Of a stretch of DNA of 64,000 nt, positions 8,976-18,697 are shown one piece after another. Where the stretch lies: the NCBI GenBank assembly GCA_030653385.1, contig JAURZM010000016.1:1-64000 (forward strand), given 5' to 3'. Each line of letters begins with the position of its first letter. The stretch's first letter is position 1. The translations under genes were made by a program, and so were the position numbers. The notes beneath the pieces were generated by a model. It did not search any database. It was not told the origin of the DNA and was given only the letters and a program-made list of their open reading frames with translations. The stretch comes from Rubrivivax sp. (GTDB taxonomy: Bacteria; Pseudomonadota; Gammaproteobacteria; Burkholderiales; Burkholderiaceae_C).

Positions 8976-11396
8976 TCAGTTGCGCACCGGCTTGCCGGTT
9001 GAGAGCATGCCCATCACCCGCTCTTGTGTCTTGGGATGGTCCAGCAGCGAACAGAAGCGGTCGCGCTCCATCGTCATCAGGTATTCCTCGTTCACCAGAC
9101 TGCCGGGGTCGACATCACCGCCACACACCACTTCGGCGATCAGCGTGCTGATGTGGAAGTCGTGTGCGCTGATGAAACCGCCGTCGCGCATATTGGCCAG
9201 CTGACCCTTGATGGTGGCGATGGCGCTGCGGCCGGCCACCGGGATGACGGCACGTGCGGGCGGCCGGTAACCGCTGTCGAAGATGGCCTTGGCCTGCGTC
9301 AGTGCCACGAACAGCAGTTCGTCCTTGTGCGGCACGATGATGTCGCCGTCACGCAGGTAACCCAGCTTCTGCGATTCGATCGCGCTGGTGCCCACCTTGG
9401 CCATCGCGGCGCTCGTGAAACCGTCGGTGGCGAACTTCATGATGTCGGCGTTGGCCCAGTTGGCCACGCTGGCGGCACCGGCGGCTTCGGCCGCGCGGCG
9501 CGCCACATGGGTCAGGCCACCGCCGGCCGGGATCAGACCCACGCCCACTTCCACCAGGCCCACGTAGGTTTCCATCGCTGCCACGCGGCGGGTGCAGTAC
9601 AGCGCAATCTCGCAGCCACCGCCCAGCGCAATGCCACGCATCGCGGCCACCACCGGCACCTGCGCATAACGCATGCGCAGCATCGTGTCCTGCAGTTGCT
9701 TGACCACCGGCTTGATGCCCTTGGAGCCCTGCTTCATGAACACCGGCATCAGGCTTTCCAGGTTGGCGCCGGCGCTGAACACATCGTCGGGCGACCAGAT
9801 GACCACACCCTTGAACGAAGCCTCGGCCAGTTCCACCGCCTTGGCCAGGCCTTCGACGACTCCGGTGCCGATGAGGTGCAGCTTGCTGGTGATGCTGGCG
9901 ATCAACACTTCGCCGTCCAGCGTCCACAGGCGCATCTCGTCGTTCTTGAAAAGCTCGGTGCCACTCTGCAGCGGCTGCGCGGCGCCCGCACCCAGCACCG
10001 CTTCAGGGAAGTGCTGGCGCTGGTACACCGGCAGCGTGCTGGGGGCCACGAAGCGCACGTGCGCCGCGCTCCACGAACCTTCGGGCCGGTGCACACCGCC
10101 GTACGCAGCCACCGGGCCCTCGAACACCCACGACGGCAGCGGCGCCGTGCTCAGCGCCTTGCCGGCGTCAATGTCTTCTTTCACCCAGCCGGCCACCTGC
10201 AGCCAGCCGGCGTCTTGCCACAGCTCGAAGGGGCCCTGTTTCATGCCGAAGCCCCAGCGCATCGCGAAGTCCACGTCGCGCGCCGACTCGGCGATGTCCT
10301 GCAAGTGCACCGCCGCGTAATGGAAGGCGTCGCGCAGGATGGCCCACAGGAACTGCGCCTGCGGGTTGCTGCTTTCGCGCAGCAGCTTCAGGCGTTCGGC
10401 CGCCGGCTTCTTCAGGATGCGGTCGACGATGGCGTCGGCCTTGCCACCCGCCGGCACGTAGTCTTGTTTGGCCGGGTCCAGACGCAGGATGTCCTTGCCC
10501 ACCTTCTTGTAGAAACCCGCGCCTGACTTCTGGCCCAGCGCGCCCTTGTCGATCAGCGCCTTCAGCACCGGCGGCGTGGCATAACTGCCAAAGAAGGGGT
10601 CGTTGGCCTGCTCGGGCCCCAGGTTGTCCTGCAAGGTCTTGATGACGTGGGCCATGGTGTCCAGGCCCACCACGTCGGCGGTGCGGAAGGTGCCGCTGCT
10701 GGCGCGGCCCAGCTTCTTGCCGGTCAGGTCGTCGACCACGTCCACGCTCAGGCCGAAAGCCTGGGCTTCGTGGATGGTGGCCAGCATGCCCGCAATGCCC
10801 ACGCGGTTGGCGATGAAGTTGGGCGTGTCCTTGGCACGCACCACGCCCTTGCCCAGCGCGCTGGTGACAAAGGCTTCCAGCTGGTCCAGCACTTCCGGCT
10901 GCGTGGCGGGAGTGTTGATCAACTCCACCAGGCTCATGTAACGCGGCGGGTTGAAGAAGTGGATGCCGCAGAAACGCGGCTTGATCGACTCCGGCAACGC
11001 TTCGCTCAGCTTGGTGATCGACAGCCCGCTGGTGTTGCTGGCCACGATGGCATGCGGCGCCAGCGCCGACGCAATCTGCATATAAAGCGCCAGCTTCCAG
11101 TCCATGCGCTCGGCAATGGCTTCGATGACCAGGTCACATTCGCCCAGCAGCGACAGGTGCTCTTCGTAGTTGGCCTGCTGGATCAACGCGGCGTCTTCGG
11201 GCACACCCAGCGGCGCGGGCTTGAGCTTCTTCAGGCCTTCGACGGCCTTCGTGACGATGCCGTTCTTGGGACCTTCCTTGGCCGGAAGATCGAACAAAAC
11301 GACGGGCACCTTGCAGTTGACCAGATGGGCGGCAATCTGCGCGCCCATCACGCCGGCGCCGAGCACGGCCACCTTGCGCACGGGGAATCGGGTCAT
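8976..11396 (-). CDS. 3-hydroxyacyl-CoA dehydrogenase / enoyl-CoA hydratase (FadN-like bifunctional enzyme)
   Basis: An 806-residue two-part enzyme. The N-terminal ~300 residues form an NAD-binding 3-hydroxyacyl-CoA dehydrogenase (VAVLGAGVMGAQIAAHL at about residue 9; AIVASNTSGLSITKL). A helical dehydrogenase C-domain follows, and the C-terminal ~250 residues are a crotonase-fold hydratase (VIWSPDDVFSAGANLE; AAMRGIALGGGCEIAL). This dehydrogenase-first order is that of Bacillus FadN and its proteobacterial relatives, the reverse of E. coli FadB. It carries out the hydration and NAD-dependent oxidation steps of beta-oxidation, handing 3-ketoacyl-CoA to the adjacent thiolase. Confidence 0.93.
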   Translation of the reverse strand: MTRFPVRKVAVLGAGVMGAQIAAHLVNCKVPVVLFDLPAKEGPKNGIVTKAVEGLKKLKPAPLGVPEDAALIQQANYEEHLSLLGECDLVIEAIAERMDWKLALYMQIASALAPHAIVASNTSGLSITKLSEALPESIKPRFCGIHFFNPPRYMSLVELINTPATQPEVLDQLEAFVTSALGKGVVRAKDTPNFIANRVGIAGMLATIHEAQAFGLSVDVVDDLTGKKLGRASSGTFRTADVVGLDTMAHVIKTLQDNLGPEQANDPFFGSYATPPVLKALIDKGALGQKSGAGFYKKVGKDILRLDPAKQDYVPAGGKADAIVDRILKKPAAERLKLLRESSNPQAQFLWAILRDAFHYAAVHLQDIAESARDVDFAMRWGFGMKQGPFELWQDAGWLQVAGWVKEDIDAGKALSTAPLPSWVFEGPVAAYGGVHRPEGSWSAAHVRFVAPSTLPVYQRQHFPEAVLGAGAAQPLQSGTELFKNDEMRLWTLDGEVLIASITSKLHLIGTGVVEGLAKAVELAEASFKGVVIWSPDDVFSAGANLESLMPVFMKQGSKGIKPVVKQLQDTMLRMRYAQVPVVAAMRGIALGGGCEIALYCTRRVAAMETYVGLVEVGVGLIPAGGGLTHVARRAAEAAGAASVANWANADIMKFATDGFTSAAMAKVGTSAIESQKLGYLRDGDIIVPHKDELLFVALTQAKAIFDSGYRPPARAVIPVAGRSAIATIKGQLANMRDGGFISAHDFHISTLIAEVVCGGDVDPGSLVNEEYLMTMERDRFCSLLDHPKTQERVMGMLSTGKPVRN

Positions 11397-11405
11397 GAGG
11401 TTTCC

Positions 11406-11843
11406 TTATTCAACACGGATCCAGGTTTGTGTGCGGCCCAGCATGGGCATGCCCACAAAACCGCGCACTTCGAGTTTCTTGCCGCCGTCGGCGGCCTGTA
11501 TGCGCACCTTGTAGACCTTGCCTTCGCCAGCGTCCAGGATGGTGCCGCCGTCCCAGGTGTTTTCGGCGTCGGCACGTTTGACGCCGCGGATGATCTCCAT
11601 GCCCACGATGGGCTTGTCCTTGCGGTCGTCGCTGCACTTGTCGCACACGGCGTCTTGTTTGGCGTCGGCAGCCAGCAGCTTTTCGATCTTGCCGCTGTAC
11701 ACACCACCGGCTTCGGTGATGCGGATCTGCGCCCGTTCGGTCTTGGTCTTGTCGTCGATCGTCTTCCACACACCCACGGGGGTGCTCTGCGCGGACACGC
11801 TGCCGACGGCGGCCACCAGGGCCAGGGCGATCCAGGTCTTCAT
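11406..11843 (-). CDS. DUF2147 secreted protein
   Basis: A 145-residue protein with a signal peptide (MKTWIALALVAAVGSVSA). The mature part starts with TPVGVWKTIDDKT and has the DUF2147 pattern of a lipocalin-like small beta fold (YSGKIEKLL, WDGGTILDAGEGKVYK, GFVGMPMLGRTQTW). Two cysteines (CDKC) may bind metal or form a disulphide. The function of DUF2147 is unknown; export to the periplasm is inferred. The ATG at 11843 has AGGAGA ahead of it and is preferred to an upstream in-frame start. It sits inside the beta-oxidation operon, 9 nt before the FadN-like gene. Confidence 0.85.
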   Translation of the reverse strand: MKTWIALALVAAVGSVSAQSTPVGVWKTIDDKTKTERAQIRITEAGGVYSGKIEKLLAADAKQDAVCDKCSDDRKDKPIVGMEIIRGVKRADAENTWDGGTILDAGEGKVYKVRIQAADGGKKLEVRGFVGMPMLGRTQTWIRVE

Positions 11844-11900
11844 GTCTTGTCTCCTGTTGTGCACTTTTGAAATCGGGCCCCACCAGCGGGGCTGCCGACT

Positions 11901-13691
11901 CTAGAACATCGCTTCTTCCATGGCCATCAGCGGTGCCACGCCAGAGCGCGCGGTACGGATGAGACCTGCCGTTTCGGGCAGCAGCTTGGCAAAGTAGAAG
12001 CGCGCGGTGTGCAGCTTGGCGGCATAGAAGGGGTCGCCGCTGCCCTGCTGGGCCAGCGCCACCTTGGCCATGCGGGCCCACAGGTAGGCAAACACCAGGT
12101 GGCCGGCCACCCGCAGGTAGTCCACCGCCGCGCCGCCCACTTCGTCGGCATTGCCGAAGGCCTTCATGCCCAGTTCAGTGGTGAGTTTGGTCACCTTGTC
12201 GCCCAGGTCGGCCAGCGGGTTGATGAATTCCTGCATCGCTTCGTTGGTGCCTTCTTCTTCCACGAACGCGGCAATCAGCTGGCCGAACTTCTTCAGCTTG
12301 GCGCCGTTGTCGCCCAGCACCTTGCGCCCCAGCAGGTCCAGGCTCTGGATGGTGTTGGTGCCTTCGTAGATCATGTTGATGCGGGCATCGCGCACGTACT
12401 GCTCCATGCCCCATTCCTTGATGTAGCCGTGGCCGCCATACACCTGCATGCAGTGGCTGGTGGCCAGCCAGGCGTTGTCGGTGAGGAAGGCCTTGACGAT
12501 GGGCGTGAGCAGCGCCACGTGGTCGGCGGCTTCCTTGCGTTTGTCTTCGTCGTCGCTGCTCAGTTCCTTGTCGATCAGCAACGCGATGTAGATGCCCAGC
12601 GCGCGGCCACCTTCGGCGTAGGCGCGTGCGGTGAGCAGCATCTTGCGCACGTCGGGGTGCACGATGATGTTGTCGGCCGGTTGCGAGGGCATCTTCGGGC
12701 CCGACAGGCTGCGCATCTGGATGCGGTCCTTGGCGTAAGCCACGGCGTTCTGGTAGGCCACCTCGGTCAGGCCCACGGACTGGTTGCCCACGCCCAGGCG
12801 GGCCGCGTTCATCATCACGAACATGGCCGCCAGGCCCTTGTGCGGCTGGCCCACCAGCGTGCCGGTGGCGCCGTCCAGCATCATCTGGCAGGTGGCGCTG
12901 CCGTTGATGCCCATCTTGTGTTCGATGGCGTTGCAGAAAATGGGGTTGCGCTCGCCCAGGCTGCCGTCGGCCTTGACATGGAATTTGCTCACCGCAAACA
13001 GGCTGATGCCCTTGCTGCCTTCGGGTGCGTCGGGCAAGCGGGCCAGCACCAGGTGCAGGATGTTGGCCGCCATGTCGTGTTCACCGGCGCTGATGAAGAT
13101 CTTCTGGCCCGTCAGCTTGTACGTGCCGTCGGTCTGCGGTTCGGCCTTGGTGCGCAGCAGGCCCAGGTCGGTGCCGCATTGCGGTTCGGTCAGGCACATG
13201 GTGCCGGTCCATTCGCCGCTGGTCAGCTTGGGCAGGAAGGTGCTTTGCTGCTCTTCGGTGCCATGCGCGCGGATGCATTCGTAGGCCGCGTGCGACAGGC
13301 CGGGGTACATGGTCCAGGCCTGGTTGGCGCTGTTCAGCATCTCGTACAGGCAGTGGTTCACCACGATGGGCAGGCCCTGGCCGCCATAGGCCGGGTCGGC
13401 CGCCATGCGCGGCCAGCCACCTTCCACGTACTGTGCGTAGGCTTCCTTGAAGCCATTGGGCGGACTCACAGCATGGCTGGTCTTGTCGTGGGTGCAGCCT
13501 TCCTGGTCACCGCTCAGGTTGATCGGGAACAGCACTTCAGAAGCGAACTTGCCGCCCTCTTCCAGCACCGCGTTGATGGTGTCGGTGTCCACGTCGGCAT
13601 GGCGTGGCATCAGCTTGAGTTCTTCACTGACGTTCAAGAGTTCGTGCAGCACGAAGTGCATGTCGCGCAGCGGGGGGTTGTAGATGGGCAT
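11901..13691 (-). CDS. Acyl-CoA dehydrogenase (large, ~600-residue subfamily)
   Basis: A 596-residue FAD enzyme that introduces the 2,3-double bond into acyl-CoA, the first step of beta-oxidation. Recognisable segments are the FAD-contacting MCLTEPQCGTDLGLLRTKA, the helical C-terminal core QVYGGHGYIKEWGMEQ, and IYEGTNTIQSLDLLGRK, where the glutamate is in the usual position of the catalytic base. The extra C-terminal ~150 residues mark the long acyl-CoA dehydrogenase class. The ATG at 13691 has CAGGAG in front; the longer open frame to 13829 runs into the tetR gene and is not used. It is the first structural gene after the regulator. Confidence 0.92.
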   Translation of the reverse strand: MPIYNPPLRDMHFVLHELLNVSEELKLMPRHADVDTDTINAVLEEGGKFASEVLFPINLSGDQEGCTHDKTSHAVSPPNGFKEAYAQYVEGGWPRMAADPAYGGQGLPIVVNHCLYEMLNSANQAWTMYPGLSHAAYECIRAHGTEEQQSTFLPKLTSGEWTGTMCLTEPQCGTDLGLLRTKAEPQTDGTYKLTGQKIFISAGEHDMAANILHLVLARLPDAPEGSKGISLFAVSKFHVKADGSLGERNPIFCNAIEHKMGINGSATCQMMLDGATGTLVGQPHKGLAAMFVMMNAARLGVGNQSVGLTEVAYQNAVAYAKDRIQMRSLSGPKMPSQPADNIIVHPDVRKMLLTARAYAEGGRALGIYIALLIDKELSSDDEDKRKEAADHVALLTPIVKAFLTDNAWLATSHCMQVYGGHGYIKEWGMEQYVRDARINMIYEGTNTIQSLDLLGRKVLGDNGAKLKKFGQLIAAFVEEEGTNEAMQEFINPLADLGDKVTKLTTELGMKAFGNADEVGGAAVDYLRVAGHLVFAYLWARMAKVALAQQGSGDPFYAAKLHTARFYFAKLLPETAGLIRTARSGVAPLMAMEEAMF

Positions 13692-13728
13692 GTCGAGGCT
13701 CCTGAAGGCGGGATGGCAAAAAAGGGGT

Positions 13729-14400
13729 TCAGCAGCGCCCACGCGGCGCCGGCAAGGTGTCGGCGGCAGGCGCCACGCTGTAGAAGGACAGCGTGCGTTC
13801 AAAACCGGCACGGGCGCGGTCCAACGCACCCGGGATGCGCAGGAAACGCGCGTCGTGGTGCAGGGCCAGGATCAGGCCGTGCAGTTCAAACAGCATCTGC
13901 GTGGGGTCGGTGTCGGCTCGCAGATGGCCGTCGTCGATGGCGATGCGGATGGCGCGCTCCAGCGCCGCGTGCCAGGCCCGAACCATCGACGCCAAGGCGT
14001 CGCGCACTGGGCCGGGCCGGTCGTCGAATTCGACCGCACCGCTGATGTAGATGCAGCCCGAGTCCACCTCCACCGAGACACGGCGGATCCAGCGGTCGAA
14101 CAGCGCCCGCAGGCGCGGCAGGCCACGCGCTTCGCGCACGGCCGGGAAAAACACCTCGTCTTCGAAACGGGTGTGGTACTCGCGGATGACGGAAATCTGC
14201 AGTTCTTCGCGCGAACCGAAGTGCGCAAAGACACCCGACTTGCTCATCTGCGTGACCTCGGCCAACGCGCCGATGGACAGACCCTCAAGCCCCATGTGCG
14301 ACGCCAGGCCCAGCGCCGCGTCCAGAATGGCGGCACGCGTCTGCTGACCCTTGTGCAGGGGCTTGCTGTTGGGCGCGGCGGTGTCGGCGGGTGTGCTCAC
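13729..14400 (-). CDS. TetR-family transcriptional regulator
   Basis: A 223-residue regulator. The N-terminal helix-turn-helix spans about residues 20-65 (TRAAILDAALGLASHMG; MSKSGVFAHFGSREEL). The C-terminal ligand domain contains DSGCIYISGAVEFDD, found in TetR proteins next to acyl-CoA dehydrogenase genes. It is the first gene of the operon and lies 37 nt before the dehydrogenase. It probably represses the operon until an acyl-CoA or fatty acid binds (inference). The start is GTG at 14400 without an obvious ribosome site. A strong palindrome lies 40-63 nt upstream. Confidence 0.88.
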   Translation of the reverse strand: MSTPADTAAPNSKPLHKGQQTRAAILDAALGLASHMGLEGLSIGALAEVTQMSKSGVFAHFGSREELQISVIREYHTRFEDEVFFPAVREARGLPRLRALFDRWIRRVSVEVDSGCIYISGAVEFDDRPGPVRDALASMVRAWHAALERAIRIAIDDGHLRADTDPTQMLFELHGLILALHHDARFLRIPGALDRARAGFERTLSFYSVAPAADTLPAPRGRC

Positions 14401-14439
14401 GGCGTCGGCTCGGATGCGGTCATCCTCAGGTGCGTCGAC

Positions 14440-14463
14440 AAAATCGAACGGTCGTTCTATTTT
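14440..14463. promoter_or_regulatory. Palindromic operator candidate for the TetR regulator
   Basis: Two 11-nt arms around a GT centre (centre at 14451-14452) form a near-perfect palindrome. The inner half-sites are GAACG and CGTTC, flanked by A-rich and T-rich ends, with 10 of 11 positions matched. It lies 40-63 nt upstream of the tetR start codon, where promoter and autoregulation sites are expected. TetR proteins of fatty-acid operons often bind palindromes of this length. Confidence 0.6.
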
Positions 14464-14505
14464 GCCGAATTCGCCCGGCCGCGCGGGGCAAAGCCCGTGA
14501 AATTT

Positions 14506-14525
14506 TCTAGGGTGGCATTCCTAGA
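14506..14525. repeat. Short inverted repeat with CTAG cores
   Basis: TCTAGG and CCTAGA separated by 8 nt, between the tetR and HNH genes. CTAG is generally rare in proteobacterial DNA, so two copies in an inverted pair may mark a protein-binding site or a small hairpin for the HNH transcript. No T-run follows. Confidence 0.3.
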
Positions 14526-14647
14526 CCCCTGGGTGGCCCGGCGTGAGAGGCCGGCAAAGCCGCAAGCGAATCAAGGGCAAACCCGTGCCTTCGGCAGGCG
14601 CTGATGCACAGCAGCAACTGTCATCGGCGATCGGGTACGCTCGCGTC

Positions 14648-15205
14648 ATGGACGTGCTGCAGCTCGACATCTCGGGCCGCCCACAAGCGTGGATCACCCC
14701 GCGCGAGGCGGCCATTCTCTATGCCAGCGACGCAATCGCCTGGACCCTGGGAGACACCTTCCATACCTTGCGCGGCGGCGTGCAGCGCAGCACGGGCCTG
14801 CAGAGCCGCATCGAGGTGCACCCCATCGTGGCGGTGCGCGGCGCCATCCCCAGCCGGGCGTGGCGGCAAGCCCCGGCACTGAGCAACCCCAAGCTCTTTG
14901 CGCGCGACCGCCAGGTGTGTGCCTACTGCGGTGGCCACTTCCATCTGGACGACCTGACCCGCGAACACATCGTGCCGGTGTCACGCGGCGGTCACGACAC
15001 CTGGATGAACTGCATCACGGCCTGTCGCACCTGCAACGGCCACAAAGGCAACCGCCTGCCCGAAGAAGCGCGCATGACGCTGCTGTACCTGCCGTATGTG
15101 CCCAGCCTGCATGAAGACATGATTCTTCGCGGGCGGCGCATCGTGGCCGATCAGATGGACTTCTTGCTGGCCAGCGTGCCGCGCAGTTCACGGCTGCACG
15201 GTTGA
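14648..15205 (+). CDS. HNH endonuclease family protein
   Basis: A 185-residue protein. The C-terminal half has a zinc-ribbon HNH nuclease: CAYCGG and CRTCN supply paired cysteines around EHIVPVSRGG, with the His of the catalytic pair followed by the Asn/His-containing WMNCITACRTCNGHKGNR. The N-terminal half (LQLDISGRPQAWITPREAA) is the usual lead region of a chromosomal HNH family widespread in Burkholderiales. It probably cuts or nicks DNA; its cellular role is not known and no mobile context is evident. The ATG at 14648 starts the conserved region; the frame is open further upstream. Confidence 0.82.
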   Translation: MDVLQLDISGRPQAWITPREAAILYASDAIAWTLGDTFHTLRGGVQRSTGLQSRIEVHPIVAVRGAIPSRAWRQAPALSNPKLFARDRQVCAYCGGHFHLDDLTREHIVPVSRGGHDTWMNCITACRTCNGHKGNRLPEEARMTLLYLPYVPSLHEDMILRGRRIVADQMDFLLASVPRSSRLHG

Positions 15206-15312
15206 CGAGGTTCGGCGACGGTGCGGCGCTGGTGCGCCGGTGCGCCTGGCCGCCACACCACGGGGCACCCCGAGCAGCTCAAGTTTTCTGCCCAGGCGCC
15301 GAAACCGGTGTC

Positions 15313-15798
15313 ATGTCGCTCCGCTCCATCACTTGCCGACACATCCGGTGCCGGCCGCAGGCTGGCGGCTGGACGATCGTCGAACTGATGCTGGCGCTGA
15401 CCGTGGTGGCCGTGTTGATCGCACTGGCCGTTCCCGCCTGGCACAAGCAGCGCAACCGGGTGCTGTCTCGCCACGCCGGGCAGGACATCGGCATGATGGC
15501 GGCGGCCATCGACGCTTACGCACTCGACCACCGCGCCTACCCCAACAGCCTGGCCGATGTGCAGATGGGCGGACGGGTCGACCCCTGGGGCAGGCCTTAC
15601 GTCTACTACAACGTCGACAAACGGGGCCGCGGCGGTGCCCGCAAGGACCGCGCCTTGAACCCGATCAATTCGGACTTCGACCTGTACTCACACGGTGCGG
15701 ACGGTGTGACACACATGCAGGTGAGCCACCGCAACAGCGCCGACGACGTGCTGCGCGCCAACAGTGGGCGCTACGTCGGCCTCGGGGCCGACTTCTAG
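15313..15798 (+). CDS. GspG-like type II secretion/type IV pilus pseudopilin
   Basis: A 161-residue prepilin-like protein. A short basic leader ends in GG, followed by WTIVELMLALTVVAVLIALA. This gives the prepilin peptidase site, with glutamate at +5 of the mature protein and a long hydrophobic helix. The C-terminal half has DPWGRPYVYYN and FDLYSHGADG, the calcium-site region typical of major pseudopilin GspG. It should be cleaved and placed in the inner membrane. No other secretion or pilus genes lie nearby, so it is an orphan. It is 9 nt upstream of a GGDEF-EAL gene and probably co-transcribed with it. Confidence 0.82.
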   Translation: MSLRSITCRHIRCRPQAGGWTIVELMLALTVVAVLIALAVPAWHKQRNRVLSRHAGQDIGMMAAAIDAYALDHRAYPNSLADVQMGGRVDPWGRPYVYYNVDKRGRGGARKDRALNPINSDFDLYSHGADGVTHMQVSHRNSADDVLRANSGRYVGLGADF

Positions 15799-15807
15799 CG
15801 GCGCCCG

Positions 15808-18627
15808 ATGCGGAACGCGCCCTCCAACGGGCCCACCACTGTTGCCGCCGCCCCTTGGTGGCGCAGCCTGCCCGGCGGTCGCCTGGCGCGCCGCCTGTTT
15901 GTCCTGTTCGTGGCCGCCGCCGTGGTGCCGCTGCTGCTGTCGGACTGGGTGGCCCTCAGCGCCGTCGAGCGCATCGCCGAAGACCTGCACCAGAAGGCAC
16001 ATGCCGATCGCACCCGGGAACTGAGCCGTCAGGTGCTGGACCGCCTGCTGGCCGCGCGCGACGTGATGGCGGCGCTGCCGGATCCGGCCGCGGAAGGCCT
16101 GCCCAACATGCCTGAGGCAGTTCCTGGACTGGGCACCACCTTCGAACGGCTCGAGTCTTTCGATGCCGAAGGACGCCGGCATGCTTCACGCAGCACCTCG
16201 TCGCGAACCCCGGCCGAGCCGGATGACATTCCCGGCGGCTGGCAGGCCCAGGCGCCTGCCTTTCACAGGCTGCTCATTGAACGGGAGTCGGCCACGCCAC
16301 CCCGCATCATGCTGGAACGCCACGTCGGGGGCCGTCTGGTCTGGCGCGCTGAACTGCGCTCAACGGCGCTGTGGAGCCCGCTGCTCGATGGCGCCGGCGA
16401 TACCTGGTGGCGGGTGCTCGACGCCACGGGTCGCGAGCTGCTCAGACACGACCCCGCCGATGAACTGGGGCCCGAACCCAGGCTGGCCAGCGTGGCGCTG
16501 CCGCTGGATGGGCTGTTTGCCGCTGGCAGCTGGCAGTTCGAGCATCAGGCGCCCCGGACGGCCATCCAGTTCCTGGGTTCGCCGCTGGCAACGTGGCTGG
16601 GCCTGCTGGCCCTGGGCACGGTGTTCGCCGTTGCGCTGGCGGCGCACTGGCGCATCCGCCGCGTCTTCCAGCCGCTGGAGGCTCTGGCCGAGGGCACCCG
16701 TCGCCTGGCCGCAGGCGACACCCGCACACGCGTGGCGATGCGTGCCACGCCGCCGGACGACGAGCTCGAGCACCTGGCCTGCAACTTCAACGACATGGCC
16801 ACCCGCATCGACGACCAGCTGGGTGCGCTGCGCGAACTGGCCGCCATCGACCACGACATTCTTCGCGGTGCGCCGCTGAGTGAAGTGGTTCAGCGGCTGC
16901 TGGCCCAGGTTCTGCGCGCGGCGCCCAGGGCCGTGGTCGCGATCTCCTGGCGCGACTGCGCGTCGCTGGAGGACCCGTCGGGTGAACCCGGGGTGCGCAC
17001 CTTGCGGGCCTCAGCTTCGGGCCACCTCGCCTCCGCGCAACTCACCGGACTGCCCAGCCTGGCCGAACTCGGCCAGCACACGGGCGATGCAAGCGATGAC
17101 CTTGCCGGCCCCTGGCTGCCCGACCTGCCCGGCGCCGGTTGGTGCCATGTGCTGCGTGCCGTCGAGCGAGAGGGTCAGGTCGAGGGCCTGATTGCCTTGG
17201 CGCTGCCACCGGCGTCCACGCCGCCGGACCGGCTGGATGCGGTGCGCGACCGCTTGGCTGTGGCGCTGACGGCGCGCAGGCGCGACCGGGAATTGGCCTG
17301 GCGAGCCACCCACGACAGCCTGACCAGCCTGCTGAACCGACTGGGCCTGCACGACGGCCTGGACCGCCACCTGGCAACTCACCCGGCCGGGGCCGAGCCG
17401 GCAAGTCTGGCCTTGATGCTCATCGACCTGGACCACTTCAAGGACGTCAACGACACCCGCGGTCACGACGTCGGCGACAGGCTGTTGTGTCAAGTGGCCG
17501 AGCGACTGGTCGAACAGGTGCCACCCACTGCTTCGGTGGCCAGGCTGGGCGGCGACGAGTTTGTCGTGCTCCTGCCCGGCGCCACGGCCGACGCCGCTTT
17601 TGCACTGGCCTCGCACATCTGTAGGCAGTTGAAACTGGCCTTCTTGATCGACGGAATCAGCACCGTCATCGGCGCCAGCGCAGGCATCTCGATGTCGCCC
17701 GACCACGGGCAGACACGGGTGGAACTGGCCCGTCGGGCCGACATTGCCCTGTACACCGCCAAGGCCCACCGGGGCAGCGTGTGCCTGTTCAGCGAGTCAC
17801 TGGACCAGGCAGCCAGCGAACGCGCGGCCTGGGTGGCGGAACTGCGAGAAGCCATCGTGCGCCAAGAGTTCATGCTTCACTACCAGCCGCGCGTTTCGGC
17901 AGCGGATGGCCGGGTGGTCTCGGTCGAGGCGCTGGTGCGGTGGCAGCACCCCCGTCGTGGCTTGCTGCCCCCCGGGCGGTTCATCGAAGTTGCCGAACAG
18001 GCGGGCCTGATGGACAAGCTGGGCGAACTGGTGCTGAACGAAGCCTGCCGCCAATTGGCCGCCTGGCGGCGGGCCGACGTTCCCGTGCCCAAGGTGTCGG
18101 TCAACGTCTCGATGCAGCAGCTGCTGACCGGGTGCCTGCCAGGGCAGGTGCGCGAGATGCTGTCAAGGCACTCGGTGCCCCCGTCGGCGCTGGAACTGGA
18201 AGTCACGGAAAGTCTTCTCGCCGACGACGCCGCCAGCGCCCAGCGACAGTTGCGGGAACTGCGAAACCTGGGTGTCGAGATCGCGCTCGACGACTTCGGC
18301 ACCGGCTACTCGGCCATGTCACAACTGCGCCGGCTGCCGATCGACGTGATGAAGATCGACCGCAGCTTTGTTGTCGATCTGGGCAAGGACGACGGCGCGC
18401 TGGCCATCGCCAGGGCCATCATTGCGCTGGCCGGCGCGCTGCGCTTGCGTGTCGTGGCCGAAGGCGTGGAGACACAACAGCAGGCCGACTGGCTGCGGGA
18501 ACTGGGCTGTCATGAGCTGCAGGGCTACCTGTTCGCCAGGCCCATGCCGGCCGAGGAACTGGTGACGTTCGTGAACCGGGAAGCCGTGCGGACAGCCGAT
18601 CCCGAAACCGCCAGCAGTCTTGCGTGA
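15808..18627 (+). CDS. Membrane GGDEF-EAL protein with HAMP domain
   Basis: A 939-residue inner-membrane c-di-GMP enzyme. One membrane helix near residues 30-52 and another near 252-274 enclose a periplasmic sensor of about 200 residues that I do not recognise. HAMP follows ([17 protein letters not shown]), then a GAF-like stretch, GGDEF ([13 protein letters not shown]) and EAL ([23 protein letters not shown]). The cyclase signature is intact but lacks an RxxD inhibitory site five residues upstream. The EAL residues (E in EAL, LEVTE, DDFGTG, KIDRS, EGVE) are present. It may make or break c-di-GMP. The pairing with an orphan pseudopilin suggests control of a surface function (inference). Confidence 0.9.
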   Translation: MRNAPSNGPTTVAAAPWWRSLPGGRLARRLFVLFVAAAVVPLLLSDWVALSAVERIAEDLHQKAHADRTRELSRQVLDRLLAARDVMAALPDPAAEGLPNMPEAVPGLGTTFERLESFDAEGRRHASRSTSSRTPAEPDDIPGGWQAQAPAFHRLLIERESATPPRIMLERHVGGRLVWRAELRSTALWSPLLDGAGDTWWRVLDATGRELLRHDPADELGPEPRLASVALPLDGLFAAGSWQFEHQAPRTAIQFLGSPLATWLGLLALGTVFAVALAAHWRIRRVFQPLEALAEGTRRLAAGDTRTRVAMRATPPDDELEHLACNFNDMATRIDDQLGALRELAAIDHDILRGAPLSEVVQRLLAQVLRAAPRAVVAISWRDCASLEDPSGEPGVRTLRASASGHLASAQLTGLPSLAELGQHTGDASDDLAGPWLPDLPGAGWCHVLRAVEREGQVEGLIALALPPASTPPDRLDAVRDRLAVALTARRRDRELAWRATHDSLTSLLNRLGLHDGLDRHLATHPAGAEPASLALMLIDLDHFKDVNDTRGHDVGDRLLCQVAERLVEQVPPTASVARLGGDEFVVLLPGATADAAFALASHICRQLKLAFLIDGISTVIGASAGISMSPDHGQTRVELARRADIALYTAKAHRGSVCLFSESLDQAASERAAWVAELREAIVRQEFMLHYQPRVSAADGRVVSVEALVRWQHPRRGLLPPGRFIEVAEQAGLMDKLGELVLNEACRQLAAWRRADVPVPKVSVNVSMQQLLTGCLPGQVREMLSRHSVPPSALELEVTESLLADDAASAQRQLRELRNLGVEIALDDFGTGYSAMSQLRRLPIDVMKIDRSFVVDLGKDDGALAIARAIIALAGALRLRVVAEGVETQQQADWLRELGCHELQGYLFARPMPAEELVTFVNREAVRTADPETASSLA

Positions 18628-18697
18628 GTTGGGACGGACATCGCGGCCCGCGCATCGCGTGCGCAGGCGGGTCGTCCGCTTGTTCATACAGGCACTC

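Noticed and set aside
5353..9204. Long plus-strand open frames opposite the fatty-acid operon
   Set aside because: They are His/Arg/Gly-rich antisense shadows typical of high-GC DNA; the minus-strand proteins have clear family motifs.
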